Shown: one piece after another, positions 22,071 through 34,480 of the stretch
How the letters are laid out: the number at the start of each line of letters is the position of its first letter
Position numbering within the stretch: the stretch's first letter is position 1
Assembly (NCBI RefSeq): GCF_018446385.1
Contig: NC_055991.1
Coordinates: forward strand, 118,711,794 to 118,775,793
DNA length: 64,000 nt
From: Zingiber officinale
Taxonomy: Eukaryota; Streptophyta; Magnoliopsida; Zingiberales; Zingiberaceae
Reading direction: 5' to 3'
Notes under the pieces: model-generated
The model's input: only the letters and a program-made list of their open reading frames with translations
Database searches by the model: none
What the model was told of the DNA's origin: nothing
Translations under genes and position numbers: made by a program

Positions 22071-25000
22071 GATTGGAGTTCCTTTGTAATAACTCGCATG
22101 TCTCCCGACTTCAGGGTAAGATTCATAATTGATTTTAATTTTTAGAAGATAGTCCTAATGGTCCTTAACTGATGTTCTACAATAGGATCTTTATTTAACA
22201 TAGTGTGATTCATTTATTCGCTGTCAGTTTTAAAATTTCCAGTTCTCCACCTTCTGAAAAAACCCATACTAGGGGGTTTTTATCTTATGCAAATCTACTC
22301 GATGCTAGGGTTCATACTTTTACTCCTTTCTGAAATCTTTACTTTTGTGATAACATAAAGTCGAAGAAACAAGCAATATGTTTTTGATAATGGCTTAGAT
22401 AACATTATCTCTCTTTTATTTGCTTTGTTTCTTAATAGAAGAGAGAAGTATTGTTATAACAATACTTCTACCAGATAACATTAATTGTTTCCTTGTGTAA
22501 TTCTAAGGGTAAGGGTTCTCTAACTGTTTGTTTCCTTGAACCTTCCATAGATTGCTATTTTTCCTCTACACCACAGACAATTTGCATTAAAGTTCACATA
22601 TATATATTTTGAATGTTTATAGTGAACTTAATTGATTTTAATTTTTAAGTAGAGAGTAAGTGATGAACAAAAGAATAGAAGAAGGCAGAACGTATACCCT
22701 CATCGGCTGTCCCGTAAAGGATATGCACGTTTCGCTGACGAAATTGTGAGTATGTTGAAGCTGGTGGTTTATTTTTGAATCTGATTTTGTAGGAACAGGG
22801 CATGATTCATTTTTTTGTAGGCATCTGATTTATGTAATGATGATGATATAAATCGAGCTATTGTTTGGAAGAGAGGACGAGCCAATAAGGAGGGTGAATT
22901 TGAAGGCGATGATCTCAAAATTACAGCAAAAAAAATTGTATGTGATACATGAAAAATAACTATTTTTTATTGATTAATTTTGTTGTTAGTAACTATTTTG
23001 TTTGTCTGGGCATGTTAGGATGATTATGTTCAACAAAAAAAGGAGGGGAAGCTGCGGTTTGAAGGGGCTAGGAAAGATATCCTCACAAACGCACTAGATT
23101 CTGAAGAACATGCTGGGCGTGTTAGGGGGATTGGAGGTCATATTACTCCAACAATCTATTTTAATGTTTCCAAAATCTGGAATACTACTCTGCAGGATGG
23201 TGACTTAATCCTTCATCATCAAAAGGAGTTGTTAGATGCAAAGAAGCTAATCTCAGAACAAAGTGCACGGATAGTAGAACAAGATACACGCATACAGAAA
23301 CTTGAAGAAATGTTCAAAAAGGGTGGATGCGACTTTGAGTTTGAGGAGAAAGGTAGTTGCTCGGTGAAGTTGCCTACCACGAGTGAGGATAAGATCAAAC
23401 CAGAGAAGAGTAAAATTTTGAATGATGAGGACATGCAAGTTTTAAGCAAGACTGAGTTTTTGCAGGTATATATGTATTTAATTGTGGATACTTAATATTA
23501 TTTTCAATAATGAGTCCATCAATGTGTGACATGATTGATTGTCTTCTAGGGTATGCCAGTTGCACTGTCACTGGAATCAAAGTCCAATATTGTGGCCTAT
23601 GGTACAGTTATTCATGCCAGTGGGGATGGAAAATTACTTCAAGGTGTCCCGTTACCCATGAATTGCATGTGCGTCTCGATTGATGAGGTTGTGGAGAATT
23701 CAACAAGGTTGCCCTTTCCCATTCCAAATGAATGTGACACCATTGGTGGTGCAATTGGGACCCATGTTGCTTGGCCTGCACGTTGGGTAGTGATGAAAAA
23801 TGAGGTAACTTTCTGACTCATTCGGCCACCACATTGTGAGTACAAATTTAATTCTTCAGTGGGAATTTTTGAGGAATCATTTCAGCAACCACAAATTTCC
23901 AGCTTCTGATTTGGTTACATGTATGGTTTTCTGATTTTTTACTCATTTGCTTGGCATAGTTGTTTAGCTGGATTTTTCCAACCAAACCTTCTTAGATTTT
24001 GATTGAAGGTTGTACGTATTTGTTGGATACAATTTAGTAATACAAGATATATAAGAGCTAGCACACACATGTAATCTGTACATTGAGGTTACATGCATGA
24101 ACAAGAACATTGATGGTTTTTGAATCCCAATTAAAGGGTTGTTCAGAAAGATGCTGAACATAAGAGATAAAACTTTCTACTAACATATTTACATTTGCAA
24201 TTTGTAGAAGCCTCAAAGGAAGAAAAGTGTTGCAAAAAGAAGTAATCCTGTCTTGCCATCAAATGTGCCACGGTCCTTACATTTATTGTACTGTTACTCT
24301 ATGCGTGTTTTGGACAGCCCCGAAAAAACTATATCAATTGTTTTTGATCCTGATTTCTTTGACCATGAGTATGAACTGCTAGTGAACATTGAAGACATCA
24401 CACCTATTTATGAGTTGGAGCCAATATCTGCTAATTGTCTGGTTGCTTACATGTGGTAAGTTTTCACATCACTCATTTTTTTCATTTTATTTGTATTAAC
24501 AGGCTAACATTTTTTTGCTTGAATGGAAGGTTTCTCTTCAAAAAGATGAAAAAAGAAAACAAGGTCGATAAGTTCAGATTTGTGGATCCACAAACACTTC
24601 CAGTAATGCCATATGTATCTAAACTTGACAAAAATGAAAAGACTGAATACTTGAATAACTGGGCAAGTGTGTTGGCTGATAGGCTGAGTGGTGCAACAAA
24701 AAATCAGCTAGTTTTGGCACCTCACAATGTTGGGTAAATAAATATTACAATTTCATTTTTAATAGATTTATTTCAACAATTCTGTTGAATTTATGCATTG
24801 ACTATCTGTTTTGTGCATAGTTATCATTGGATTTTGACTGTCATCGACCCTTATATGGAGATGGTTTATTTGTTCGATTCACTTAATCATCTCAATCGTT
24901 ATGAGGACTGGAAATATGTAGTGGATATGTGAGTACATATTTGTTTTTTAATTAAGCATTTAATTTAATTTTGAGGAATTTGTCAACTCTTGTTGTACAA

Positions 25001-25464
25001 AGGAGCTTGAAATTGTTCAATTCGAACAAGCAAAGGAAAGGGAAAAAGAAGCCTATGTGGGAAGTCGTAAAGGTTTGTATATTTTATAGACACACATATG
25101 TTTACTTGTGATTAATTTAAAACTATTTAATTGTGCATTATTCGTTGATAACTTTTTGTTAACATAGGGTCCTCGACAACCTGATGCTAAACAATGTGGG
25201 TTTTATGTGATGAAATTTATGAGAGAAATTATTGAAGGAAATGCTACCGGCGAGATGGATTCACTTAGCTCAATGGTAATATTTGACATATTCTCAATTT
25301 TCTCGATCAATCCCCATATTTGACTTTGCTTCTTCATTACTGATTTTTTTATTAAATTAATCTGGGTTTGTTAACAGTTCAAGAAAACAATTTACTCCAA
25401 CGAAGAAATTGACGAAGTGCGATCCGAATGGGCGGATTGCGTACTAGACTATATTCATTACTAG

Positions 25465-27689
25465 GTATAAATTTCTAGACTTCAAAAGATGGTTGAACAC
25501 TTTATTTGTGACTCCATGACTTATTGATTGTCATTCCTTACTGCCAATAATTCTGCATTTCTACCATGAGCAGAATTAGTTGACATTTTCCTTATTTATT
25601 GCCTCTCTTTGTGGTCCAAAATTAATATGGCTGGGTTGTGTGAGTAGCTTATTTAGTTGTGAAAACAATTGCTTCTTGTTTGTATTCTCCTTATGGTTTT
25701 CGTCTATATGTCATGACTTCATCTTGTTTTTCCTCCTATAATTTATTATTGTTTCTTGTTTACAAGCGCGAATGACAATTATGATGCTTCATCAAGCACA
25801 ACTATGTTAATCTATATGCATGTTAGTGATTCCTTGAGAATAATGAAATGAAGAGCTTGTAAAGGCATTTCGTGTATGATTCATAGTATATTGATATACA
25901 AAACATCTATATACTGTAGTTTGATTTCTTAATAGTTTGCTCTATATACTTTTGCATGGACGAGCAGTGTAAATTGCCTATGCATTGCACGTGCTTTGCA
26001 GCTATTTTTCCAGTTAGATTTTCTTGTTTTGCTCTTTATACTGCAGTTGCAGTTAGATTTTCTCTTTGTATTAATGAAATGGGAATGAAAAATCTATTTT
26101 TCCCAGCTGGAATGTAGTGAATATTATAGCTCTTAATCTACACTTATTTGATTGACACTTTGGTTCTTTTAGGTGTCCTATGTAATTATTAAAGCTATGC
26201 GTATGTGATTTCTATTTTGAGGAATTTGTGGAATTGTTTTACCTCTACAAACAATTCACCCTACCATAACTCATCATGATGATCCAATTCTTTTGGTTCA
26301 AGTTTTAATTGGATAGGCTTTGAACCCATGTTTTTTACTTTCACTTATGCTTTTGTGATGGGTTTGTTTATTGCAGATCAATTTGCAGCTCCTGGCAACT
26401 TGTGACTTGCAAAATGGAAAAGCATATTGTGCCTACCAGGTCTCAAAGGTAATGCAGTTTGGAAAATGGCACAGAAAATTGCATGAATATTTTGTTTCAA
26501 GATGTTAATGGATGTAATGCGCTTTGCATGGATTCTATTGATCTTGCATGATAGTTCACTTAAATAATGTTAGCTGCATGTAGTGCTAATTATTTAGTAA
26601 ACTATGCTAAGCTAGATATCACTGCTCCTAGAAACTTTGGCAGAAATCAACTCCTATGCCACAACAACAATATCTTAGTTCAGTTTCTAAAGGTAATAAT
26701 ACCTTTTCACTATATACATTCTCTGGTACATTTTATGCTGGTTTTAAACTTGCACTATGTTTCATGAAATCATGACCACTATTATAAAGGGTAACTTAAA
26801 TTTACTCTTTAATAAGGTGCATGGTTTCGATAGTTAGAAACGATGTTTGCCTCACTACTGCATTGCTATGATGTGGAAGTTTAATTCATAATTATAGACA
26901 CAAAATAATGGTTATATCACATTTGCATACATCTATGGTTGCCTCTTTTTATTGTATTAATATTCCTCCAAGGGCAATACATGTTCAAGAGACGTTCTCC
27001 TTCCTCTTTACTTAAGATAACCTTGTTGTGGATAGTTCTGATTTCCATTGCTACAAGCTCACTATCTTCCTTCTTCATTCTACTACCACTGTTAGGAGTA
27101 ATATCTTATCAATGCAGATGATATTTAGTGATCACCAACCAATGCCAAAATCCACTATCAGTTAAATCTAGGCGTATGAGTGATACTAATCTTTTTTTTA
27201 TCATCTTTTTTAGTTGCTAGTTAAATACAATAATAACTTTTTGTAAAATTTTTAATAGAGACATAGATGGCATCTTGATAGGTTCCTCATGCATCAGAAC
27301 TTCCCTAGCAAAAGTCTGAGTTCTCTATTTTTACTTATTAGCATTGTTCATTTTTCTCTTGCAGGTCTGCCAATTCGTGAGACGGCTTGAGTTTTTTTTA
27401 TGCAAGATGTGAGCTTTGTTAGATGTAGCTTGCCTTGCTATCTTGTAAATTAAAATCCATATGGAGAACAGCAAAGGGGAAACATGTGATTTAGTGTATA
27501 TGGAGAGTAATGGAAAACATGTGTATTTTGATGAGTAACAACTCATTTTGTATATTTTTGTATATGTGGCTACAAGATGAATTATATATGGATGTTTATT
27601 TTGGATTTAATGTAGTAAATATTTAGTTTTGTATTGGTGGTTTGCTTATAGTAAAATAAGATTGGTTGTTTGGTATTAATGAACATTAA
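25465..27689 (+). other. CACTA 3' untranslated region, no gene seen
   Basis: This is T/A-rich DNA after the stop of the second gene. Short open frames (26567-26767, 26939-27121) lack any recognisable domain. It probably holds the 3' UTR and introns of the second transcript. Confidence 0.5.
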
Positions 27690-28119
27690 AGACAACAGTT
27701 AAAAATGTTGTAAAAACTAGGTAAACCACAACGAATTGTTTTTGTAAAAAGTGCTAAAAGACAACGGTTTTATCCGTTGTAAAATATATTAAAACTGTTG
27801 TTAAAAAAACCAAAACATGTCAAATATTATCTACCACAACAGTGTATATCTGTTGTAAAACGTATCTACCACAACGGTTTATTTCTGTTGTTGAAATTAT
27901 CTACCACAACGGTTTTAAAACGTTGTCGTATCCTTCGTAGCCAAATTTTGGGCATATAAACAACAACGGATAAAAACCGTTGTCAAATGTGTACAAAGAC
28001 AACGGATTCAAAACCGTTGTCGTAGGGTAATACATTCTACAACACCCTCAGTTACAACGGTTTTTTTACCCTACGACAACGGATAATATCCGTTGTCGTT
28101 TGCAGTTTTTGTTGTAGTG
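27690..28119. repeat. CACTA 3' subterminal and terminal repeats
   Basis: A dense array of ACAACGG / CCGTTGT motifs in both orientations (at least 12) ends in the terminal repeat. Several form hairpins, e.g. ACAACGGATAAAAACCGTTGT near 27963. The motif matches the 5' array at 8945-9216. Confidence 0.85.
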
Positions 28120-28854
28120 GGCGCCCTCGGATGGGACGCTGCTCGAGTTGTCGTGACCCAGAAGGGTAGATGAATGTGCCGGACGAGGAGCTAGATCTGA
28201 CGACATAGAGCCGAACGCGATGGCACGAAACCGGATGCGACCTCAGCATGTAGGCCGAGATAAGACATCGGCACGTAGGTCGGGATATAAATATCGGCAC
28301 GCAGGATGAGATACAAATATCGGCACGCAGGACGGGATACGAATATTAGCACGCAGGTCGGGATATAAAACATCACACAAGTCTGGTCAAAGCATAATGA
28401 CAATGAGGGCTCAGGGAACTGATGGACATCGGAGGCATACGACACTACGGATCGAGCGCCGGAGAACCAAACCAATGGATTTGAGGTGCTAGCAGCAACT
28501 CCAACAACTACGGTGGCAGCGGGAAGAGAGGAAGAGGAGGGCGATGGGTTGTCGCGCGTGGCAGCGTGAGTGAGGGAGAAAATGAGGGCTCTGGTGGCGT
28601 GCGTCTAAGCCGGCGATGGCAGGAGGCGGCTGTGCGAGAGAGAGAGAAGAGGAAGGGCAGAGCTAGTGCGAGAAGGACCCGGCGATGGCGAGACCCTCTG
28701 GCAAGGCAGCATCGAATGGGGGAGGCGGTGGCGTCCCTCGCGGTTGTGGTGGCAGTGAGGAAGGAAAATGCGAGCTCCTCCCTGGGTTCCTCTTAGCTGC
28801 GGAAGAAGAAGCCCTCACTGGTGTTGGCGTCAGTCTGACCGGCGATGGCAGAGG

Positions 28855-31508
28855 TGTTAGTTGCTACTCGGAAAACCTAATGGTTCCACTGTACAAAAAT
28901 TTTGTACAAAGGTCTGAACCTTTTCCTAGCTACCATGTGTTCTTTTAAATTAAACTTGGATCACCTGCGGAACTTAACACGTTTGATCCAAAGTTTAATC
29001 TATTTGTTCTTTTAGGTTTTGACTTGGATCTCCTGCGGAACTTAACACGTTCGATCCAAATCACCTAAGTTATTAATTCCATTAAATATTAATTTTCATA
29101 ATTGGTTCTCAGTACTGACTGGCGAGGCACATGGCCTTCTTGGATATGGGAGCAACCACCACCGACTAGACAAAACCTTTTAAGGAAAGCTAATATTTAA
29201 TTTCCTAAAATAACTTTAGGTTAACCGAAAGGAACAATCAAATCACAAGGAAAAGAAAAAACAAAGAACACAACATCGAAAACAAATTCGAAATACTAGA
29301 ATCGTATGGCTCTTGTATTTGGTATTATTTTCAAAAATAACTAGTATGATGCGGAAAGGAAAAAAACTAGTTATACCTTTTAGAAAGACCTCTTGATCTT
29401 CTACCGTATTCCTCTTCTAATCCTGGACGTTGTGTGGGCAACGATCTTCCGAGACGAGAACCACCAAACCACCTTCTTCTTCTTTCCTTCAAGTTTCGGC
29501 CAAGCAAGACTTTCAAAGGAAGAAGATCCTTTTCCACCAACCAAGCTCCAAGGGATGCAAGCTTTCTCTCCTTCTTCTCCAAGCTAAGATCCGACCACCA
29601 CTTGATCTCCAAGAGAAAAGAAGGTTTCGACCACAAAGATGGATAGAAGAGAAAGGGAAGGGCCGGCAACACCAAGGAAGAAAAGAGGGAGAAAAATAAT
29701 AGAGTTGTTCACCCATGAAGGCACCTCTACCCCCTCTTTTATAATCCTTGGTCTTGACAAATAAGGAAATTTAAATAAAAACTTCCTTAATTCTTTTGCC
29801 ATGAAAAGGAAATATTTATTTAATTAAAAATAATTTTTCTCTTCTCAATTTACAATGGCCGGCCATATACAAATCTCCAAGCAAATAAAATTTTAAACAC
29901 AAATTAAAACTTCCTTATTTGCTTCCGGAAATTTATAAAATTTTTCAATAATTTTTATCCCTTCATGATTGGTTAATAAAAAAGAAAAATTAAAATCTTT
30001 CTTTTAAACATGTGGATAAAAAGAAAGTTATCTCTAAAAATTAAAATCTCTTTCAATATACAAATAAGGAAAGATATCAAATCTTTTCTTAATCTTTTGT
30101 AGAAACTTATAAAAGAGAATATTTAATTTTTAAACTCTCTTTTAAATTATGAACATGTTTAAAAAGGAAAGTTTTCTTAAAATTTAAAATCCACCTTTTA
30201 ATCAACAAATAAGGAAAGATTTCAAATTTTTAAACTCTCTTTTAAACATGTGGATGATTTACAAATAAGGAAAGTTTTTACTAAAAATTAAAACTATCCT
30301 TTTAATCTACAAATAAGGAAAGAGATTAATCTCTTCTCTTAATCTTTTGTAGAAAGCTATAAAAGGACATTTTAATTTTAAAACTCTCTTTTAAATCATG
30401 ATATCCACATAAGAAATAATTTTAATAAAAAACCCTTTTAATATTCTAGTGGCCGGCCACCTAAGCTTGGGACCCAAGCTTTGGCCGGCCACCAACTTGG
30501 CTCAACCATTTGGTCTTGGCCGGCCCTAGCTTGGGTTCCTGGCCGGCCCCATTGGATGGGTAAGAAGGTGGGTATGTGGTGGGTATAAATCTCTATATAC
30601 AAGAGGCTACGATAGGGACCGAGAGGAGGAATTGGTTTTGGTCTCCCGATGAAATTAAGCATCCCGTGTTCGCCCTGAACACACAACTTAATTTCATCAA
30701 TAATAATTCATTCCACTAAAGAACTATTATTGAACTACCGCACCAATCCCAAATTACATTTTGGGCTCCTTCTTATTATGAGTGTGTTGGTCTCCCTGTG
30801 TTTAAGATAACAAATGTCCACTAATTAAGTAAGTTACTGACAACTCACTTAATTAATATCTAGCTCCAAGAGTAGTACCACTCAACCTTATCGTCATGTC
30901 GGACTAAGTCCACTTGCAGGGTTTAACATGACAATCCTTATGAGCTCCTCTTGAGGACATTCTCAACCTAGATTACTAGGACACAGTTTCCTTCTATAAT
31001 CAACAACACACACTATAAGTGATATCATTTCCCAACTTATCGGGCTTATTGATTTATCGAACTAAATCTCACCCGTTGATAAATTAAAGAAATAAATATC
31101 AAATATATGTGCTTGTTATTATATTAGGATTAAGAGCACACACTTCCATAATAACTGAGGTCTTTGTTCCTTTATAAAGTCAGTATAAAAGAAACGACCT
31201 CTAATGGTCCTACTCAATACACTCTAAGTGTACTAGTGTAATTATATAGTTAAGATAAACTAATACCTAATTACACTACGACCTTCTAATGGTCTGTTCC
31301 TTTCCATCTTGGTCGTGAGCTACTATTTATAATTTATAAGGTACTAATAACATGATCTTCTGTGTGTGACACCACACACCATGTTATCTACAATATAAAT
31401 TAATTGAACAACTACATTTATCATAAATGTAGACATTTGACCAATGTGATTCTTATTTCTAGATAAATGTTTATACCAAAAGCTAGGCTTTTAGTATATA
31501 TCCTAACA
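28855..31508 (-). repeat. Copia-type solo LTR, copy 2, 2,654 bp
   Basis: It is bounded by TGTTAG (28855) and CTAACA (31508) with exact target duplication AGAGG (28850-28854 and 31509-31513). The unoccupied site is seen in the partner LTR near 47595. It is colinear with 4375-7056 and shows the same TATA-like stretch (plus CCCCCTCTTTTATA near 29730-29743). The exact duplication and lack of internal sequence support a solo LTR formed by LTR-LTR recombination. Confidence 0.88.
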
Positions 31509-31957
31509 AGAGGCATGGAGAGGAAGAAGGAAAAGAAGATGTTGTGGCCGGCGTCGTGAGGAGAGGCTATGGCTGGCGTCACGAGGAGAAGGAAGAAGAA
31601 GTAGGAGGTCGTCGTCGGCGGGCATCGCTTGAGGGTGGCGGTGAAATAGGGAGCAGAGGTGGCGACGTGGTGCAAGACATGAAGCAAGAAAGTCCTCCCC
31701 TCATCTTGAGATGCGGTCTGGTTGCGGAAGAAAGGGAGGGAGAGAGGAGAAGAGGTGGCGGCCAGAGGAAGAAGAGGGGAGCGGTCGACGTCGGCATCGG
31801 CTAGGAGTGTGAGAGGGCTGGTGGTGGAGCCAAACGAAGAAGAAGACCCTTTGAACCAAACCCACGAAGCCCTCTTAAGCCCTAAACAATGGAAGGATGA
31901 AAATGCCCCTCCTTCCTCTCTTAATTACCCTTATGCCCCTAAACCATATCCACATCA

Positions 31958-34279
31958 CAAGCCTCCCTTTCAAGTCTAGTCGAAGGAGGCACAAGTCCAA
32001 CTGACTAGACCCAGCCAAATGAATGACGAAATCAGTCCTAAATACAGAGCCCGATCGCTGGACTTGCTGTATAACATCAAACGAATGGCGACGAATAGTA
32101 AGCACCTAACAGAGCAACGAATGAGGTGCAAAACGATGAGCGTCGGGCAGAGCGACGAAAGGAGGTGGGAGTGATGAATGAGTGTTGGCCAGGCTATAGA
32201 GAGAATATCGAGTGAATTGAAAGACGACGAGCAAAGGGTTCTGACGGCACAACCGAAAAAATGTCGAACGAGGGACAGTAAATCACGACCGAGAAAAATG
32301 TCGACTAAGTGATAATAAATCGTGACTGGACAATCGAATAATGCTGACCTGACAATCAAAAAATGCTGACCTGGCAATCGAAAAATGTTGAGCGGGTTGA
32401 AAGACGATGGGCGAGCAAAGTCGTGAGCGCGATCGAGAAAAATGTCGATCGAGTGACAGTAAATCATGATCGAACAATCGAACAATGCCAATTTGGCAAT
32501 CGAAAAATGACGAGCAGATCGAAAGACGATGGGCGAGCGGTATCAAACGTGAGACCGAGAAAATGTCGACCGAGCGACAGTAAATCACGATCGAGACATA
32601 GAAAGAATGAGGGGCGAGCAGAGCCATGAACGCGACCGAGAAAAATACTGACCGAGCATCAATAAATCGTGACCGAGCAATAGAGGAAATGATGGACGAG
32701 CAGAACCACGAGCGCGGCCGAGAAAAATACTGACCGAGTGTCAATAAATCGTGACCGGCCAATAGAGGGAATGATGGACGAGCATAGCCGTGAGCGTGAC
32801 CAAGAAAAATACTGACCAAGCGTCAATAAATCGCGACCGAGAAATAGAGGGAATGATAGATGAGCATAACCATGAGCGCGACCAAGAAAAATATTGACCG
32901 AGCGTCAATAAATAACGACCGGAAAATAGAGAGAATGATGGATGAACGAAGCCGTGAGCGGATCGAAAAACATGCCGACGGATGCAAAGTGAACAAGCGA
33001 GCAGATGGTCAAGCGATACTAATCGGTCAACTAAGAGAAGGTCGGTCGTGTGATCGGAAGAATGCCGAGTGGGCGTGAAGCATGTGCGCTAGATAGACAT
33101 GGAGCCTAAGACGAAATGAGAATGGGACCAGAGCCCGTGGATTGAGCATGAATGGGAGCAGAACAATCAAGCAATTATGTGAATGCCAAGCAAGGAGAAA
33201 AGCGGGTACCGACCGAGCAGCAAATGCGAGGAAAAGTGATAAGTGAGACGCGAGGGACGAGTTCCAGGCAAAGCAGTAAGTGAGGCAAGAGAGGTGAGTG
33301 TTGGCAGAGCGACGATTGAGTCGCGAACGATGAGTGCCAAGCAGAGTGGCGAGTGAACGGTGAGCGCCGATCGAGAGGTCGTTGGGCGTGAGAGCATTCT
33401 CACTTATAACTCGTGCTGGGGTGAGAGTCTGGAATTCCGACCGAGAGGTAGTTGGTTGTGAGAGCAAGCTCACTTATAACTCGCGCTGGGGCGAGAGTCT
33501 GGAACACCGACTGGGAGGTCGTTGGCCGTGAGAGCAAGCTCACTTATAACTCGCACTGAGGAGAGAGTCTGGAAGCGTGAGAGAATGCTCACTTATAACT
33601 CGCACTGAGACGAGAATCTGGAGGCGTGAGAGCATGCTCACTTATAACTCACGCTGGGGTGAGAGTCTGGAGGAGTGAGAGCATGCTCACTTATAACTCG
33701 CACTGGGGCGAGAGTCTGAAGGTGTGAGAGCATGTTCACTTATAACTCGCACTGAGGCGAGAGTCTGAAGGTGTGAGAGCATGTTCACTTATAACTCGCA
33801 CTGGGGTGAGAGTATGGAAGCGTGACAGCATGCTCACTTATAAGTCACATTGAGGCGAGAGTCTGGAGGTGTGAGATCATGCTCACTTATAACTCACACT
33901 AGGGTGAGAGTCTGAAGCCCGACCAGGAGGTCGTTGGTCGCGAGAGCATACTCGCTTATAACTCACGCTGGGGCGAGGGTCTGGAGCCCGACCGGGAGGT
34001 CGTTGGTCGCGAGAGCATGCTTGCTTATAACTCGCACTAGGGCGAGAGTCTGGAGTCCAACCGAGAGGTCGTTGGTGATACTTCGGTCCGAGACCGGTGG
34101 TGATACTCTGGTCCGAGACCAATGGCGATATTCCGGTCCGAGACCAATGGTGATATTCCGGTCCGAGACCAATGGTGATATTCTGGTCTGAGACCAGTGG
34201 CGATATTCCAGTCCAAGACCAGTGGCGATACTCTGGTCCGAGACCAGTAGCGATATTTCGGTCCGAGATCGGTCGGACC
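31958..34279. repeat. Tat-like interior, left part: tandem arrays
   Basis: It starts with the purine tract (minus strand) next to the LTR. It then holds an array of about 82-bp units (about 32270-32960, core GACCGAGAAAAATACTGACC), a 49-bp-based array (33395-34075, core GAGCATGCTCACTTATAACT) and a roughly 25-bp array (34076-34275, core TTCCGGTCCGAGACCA). Open frames over these arrays on both strands have repeat-derived sequence and no known domain. Confidence 0.7.
33395..34075. repeat. 49-bp tandem array with paired stems
   Basis: About 13 units of the type GTGAGAGCATGCTCAC, TTATAACT, then a CTCGC...GCGAG stem. Stem arms vary together: GTGAG/CTCAC or GCGAG/CTCGC in the first stem, CTCGC/GCGAG or CTCAC/GTGAG in the second. 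Some units are lengthened by a CGACCGGGAGGTCG insert. Confidence 0.75.
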
Positions 34280-34404
34280 TGTAACGCCCGAAAATTCTCA
34301 AATAAATTTTAGAAATATTCTATTATTTTTATGGAATTTTAGAATATTTTTATGAAATTTTTGGAGTAGCAGAAGTAGCAAAATTAAATAAAAACGTAAA
34401 ATAG

Positions 34405-34480
34405 CCTAAGCGGGAATTGAACCCGCGACCTATTAGACCCTACGACTCATAGCATGACTTTAGTAACCAGGTGGCCCCAG
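34405..34480 (-). repeat. tRNA-like segment antisense in the Tekay-like LTR
   Basis: The minus strand carries a complete T-arm, GCGGGTTCAATTCCCGC, preceded by a D-arm-like CCACCTGGTTACTAAAGTC. The 5' and 3' ends do not form a proper acceptor stem, so it is tRNA-derived and not a working tRNA. It is also present in the 3' LTR at about 41706-41781. Confidence 0.55.

Larger units (their letters stand above)
14200..25464 (+). pseudogene. Second CACTA gene: Transposase_24-like + DUF8039-like + Ulp1/C48 protease, split by a retroelement
   Basis: Exons: 14200-14547, 14641-14810 continuing at 22076-22115, 22653-22745, 22821-22937, 23019-23465, 23550-23804, 24208-24455, 24530-24733, 24821-24928, 25003-25072, 25168-25275, 25378-25464. 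Every intron is GT/AG and phases agree, giving 764 codons when the insert and one GATTG are set aside. The N-terminal half resembles plant transposase Ptta/En/Spm (QEDW...SFV in exon 2, HAGRVRGIGGHITP in exon 5), with a coiled coil after it. Exon 6 resembles DUF8039 (VAYGTV...VAWPARWV). Exons 7-12 form a Ulp1-type protease with His643 (YHWILTV), Asp660 (LFDSL), Gln704 and Cys710 (PRQPDAKQCGFY). A TTG lies 15 bases upstream of the ATG in frame. The insertion in exon 2 should abolish the protein. Confidence 0.85.
8945..28119 (+). mobile_element. CACTA (En/Spm) DNA transposon, 19.2 kb
   Basis: The termini are perfect inverted repeats starting CACTACAACAAAAACTGCAA (8945) and ending ...TTTTTGTTGTAGTG (28119). 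The target duplication is GGC (8942-8944 and 28120-28122). The paralogous right LTR of the host element (about 46840-46875) has this site unoccupied with one GGC, confirming the insertion. The element carries a TNP2 transposase gene and a second 12-exon gene on the plus strand, with subterminal repeat arrays at both ends. Without the nested retroelement (14811-22070) it would be about 11.9 kb. Confidence 0.95.
8660..31957 (-). repeat. 3' LTR of the Tat-like element, in three pieces
   Basis: The pieces are 8660-8944, 28120-28854 and 31514-31957. Joined without the duplicated target bases they total about 1,461 bp, against 1,453 bp for the right LTR. The middle piece holds a 26-bp minisatellite (about 28264-28370; unit like ATCGGCACGCAGGTCGGGATA) and a GC-rich block (28500-28850). 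Open frames in that block, such as 28566-28796, are compositional. Confidence 0.8.

Noticed and set aside
31976..32819. Minus-strand frames of 171 and 178 codons
   Set aside because: They run through the 82-bp tandem array and repeat themselves; no known domain or splice context.
33395..34075. CRISPR-like array of direct repeats
   Set aside because: Units are contiguous tandem repeats without unique spacers, in a plant retroelement interior.
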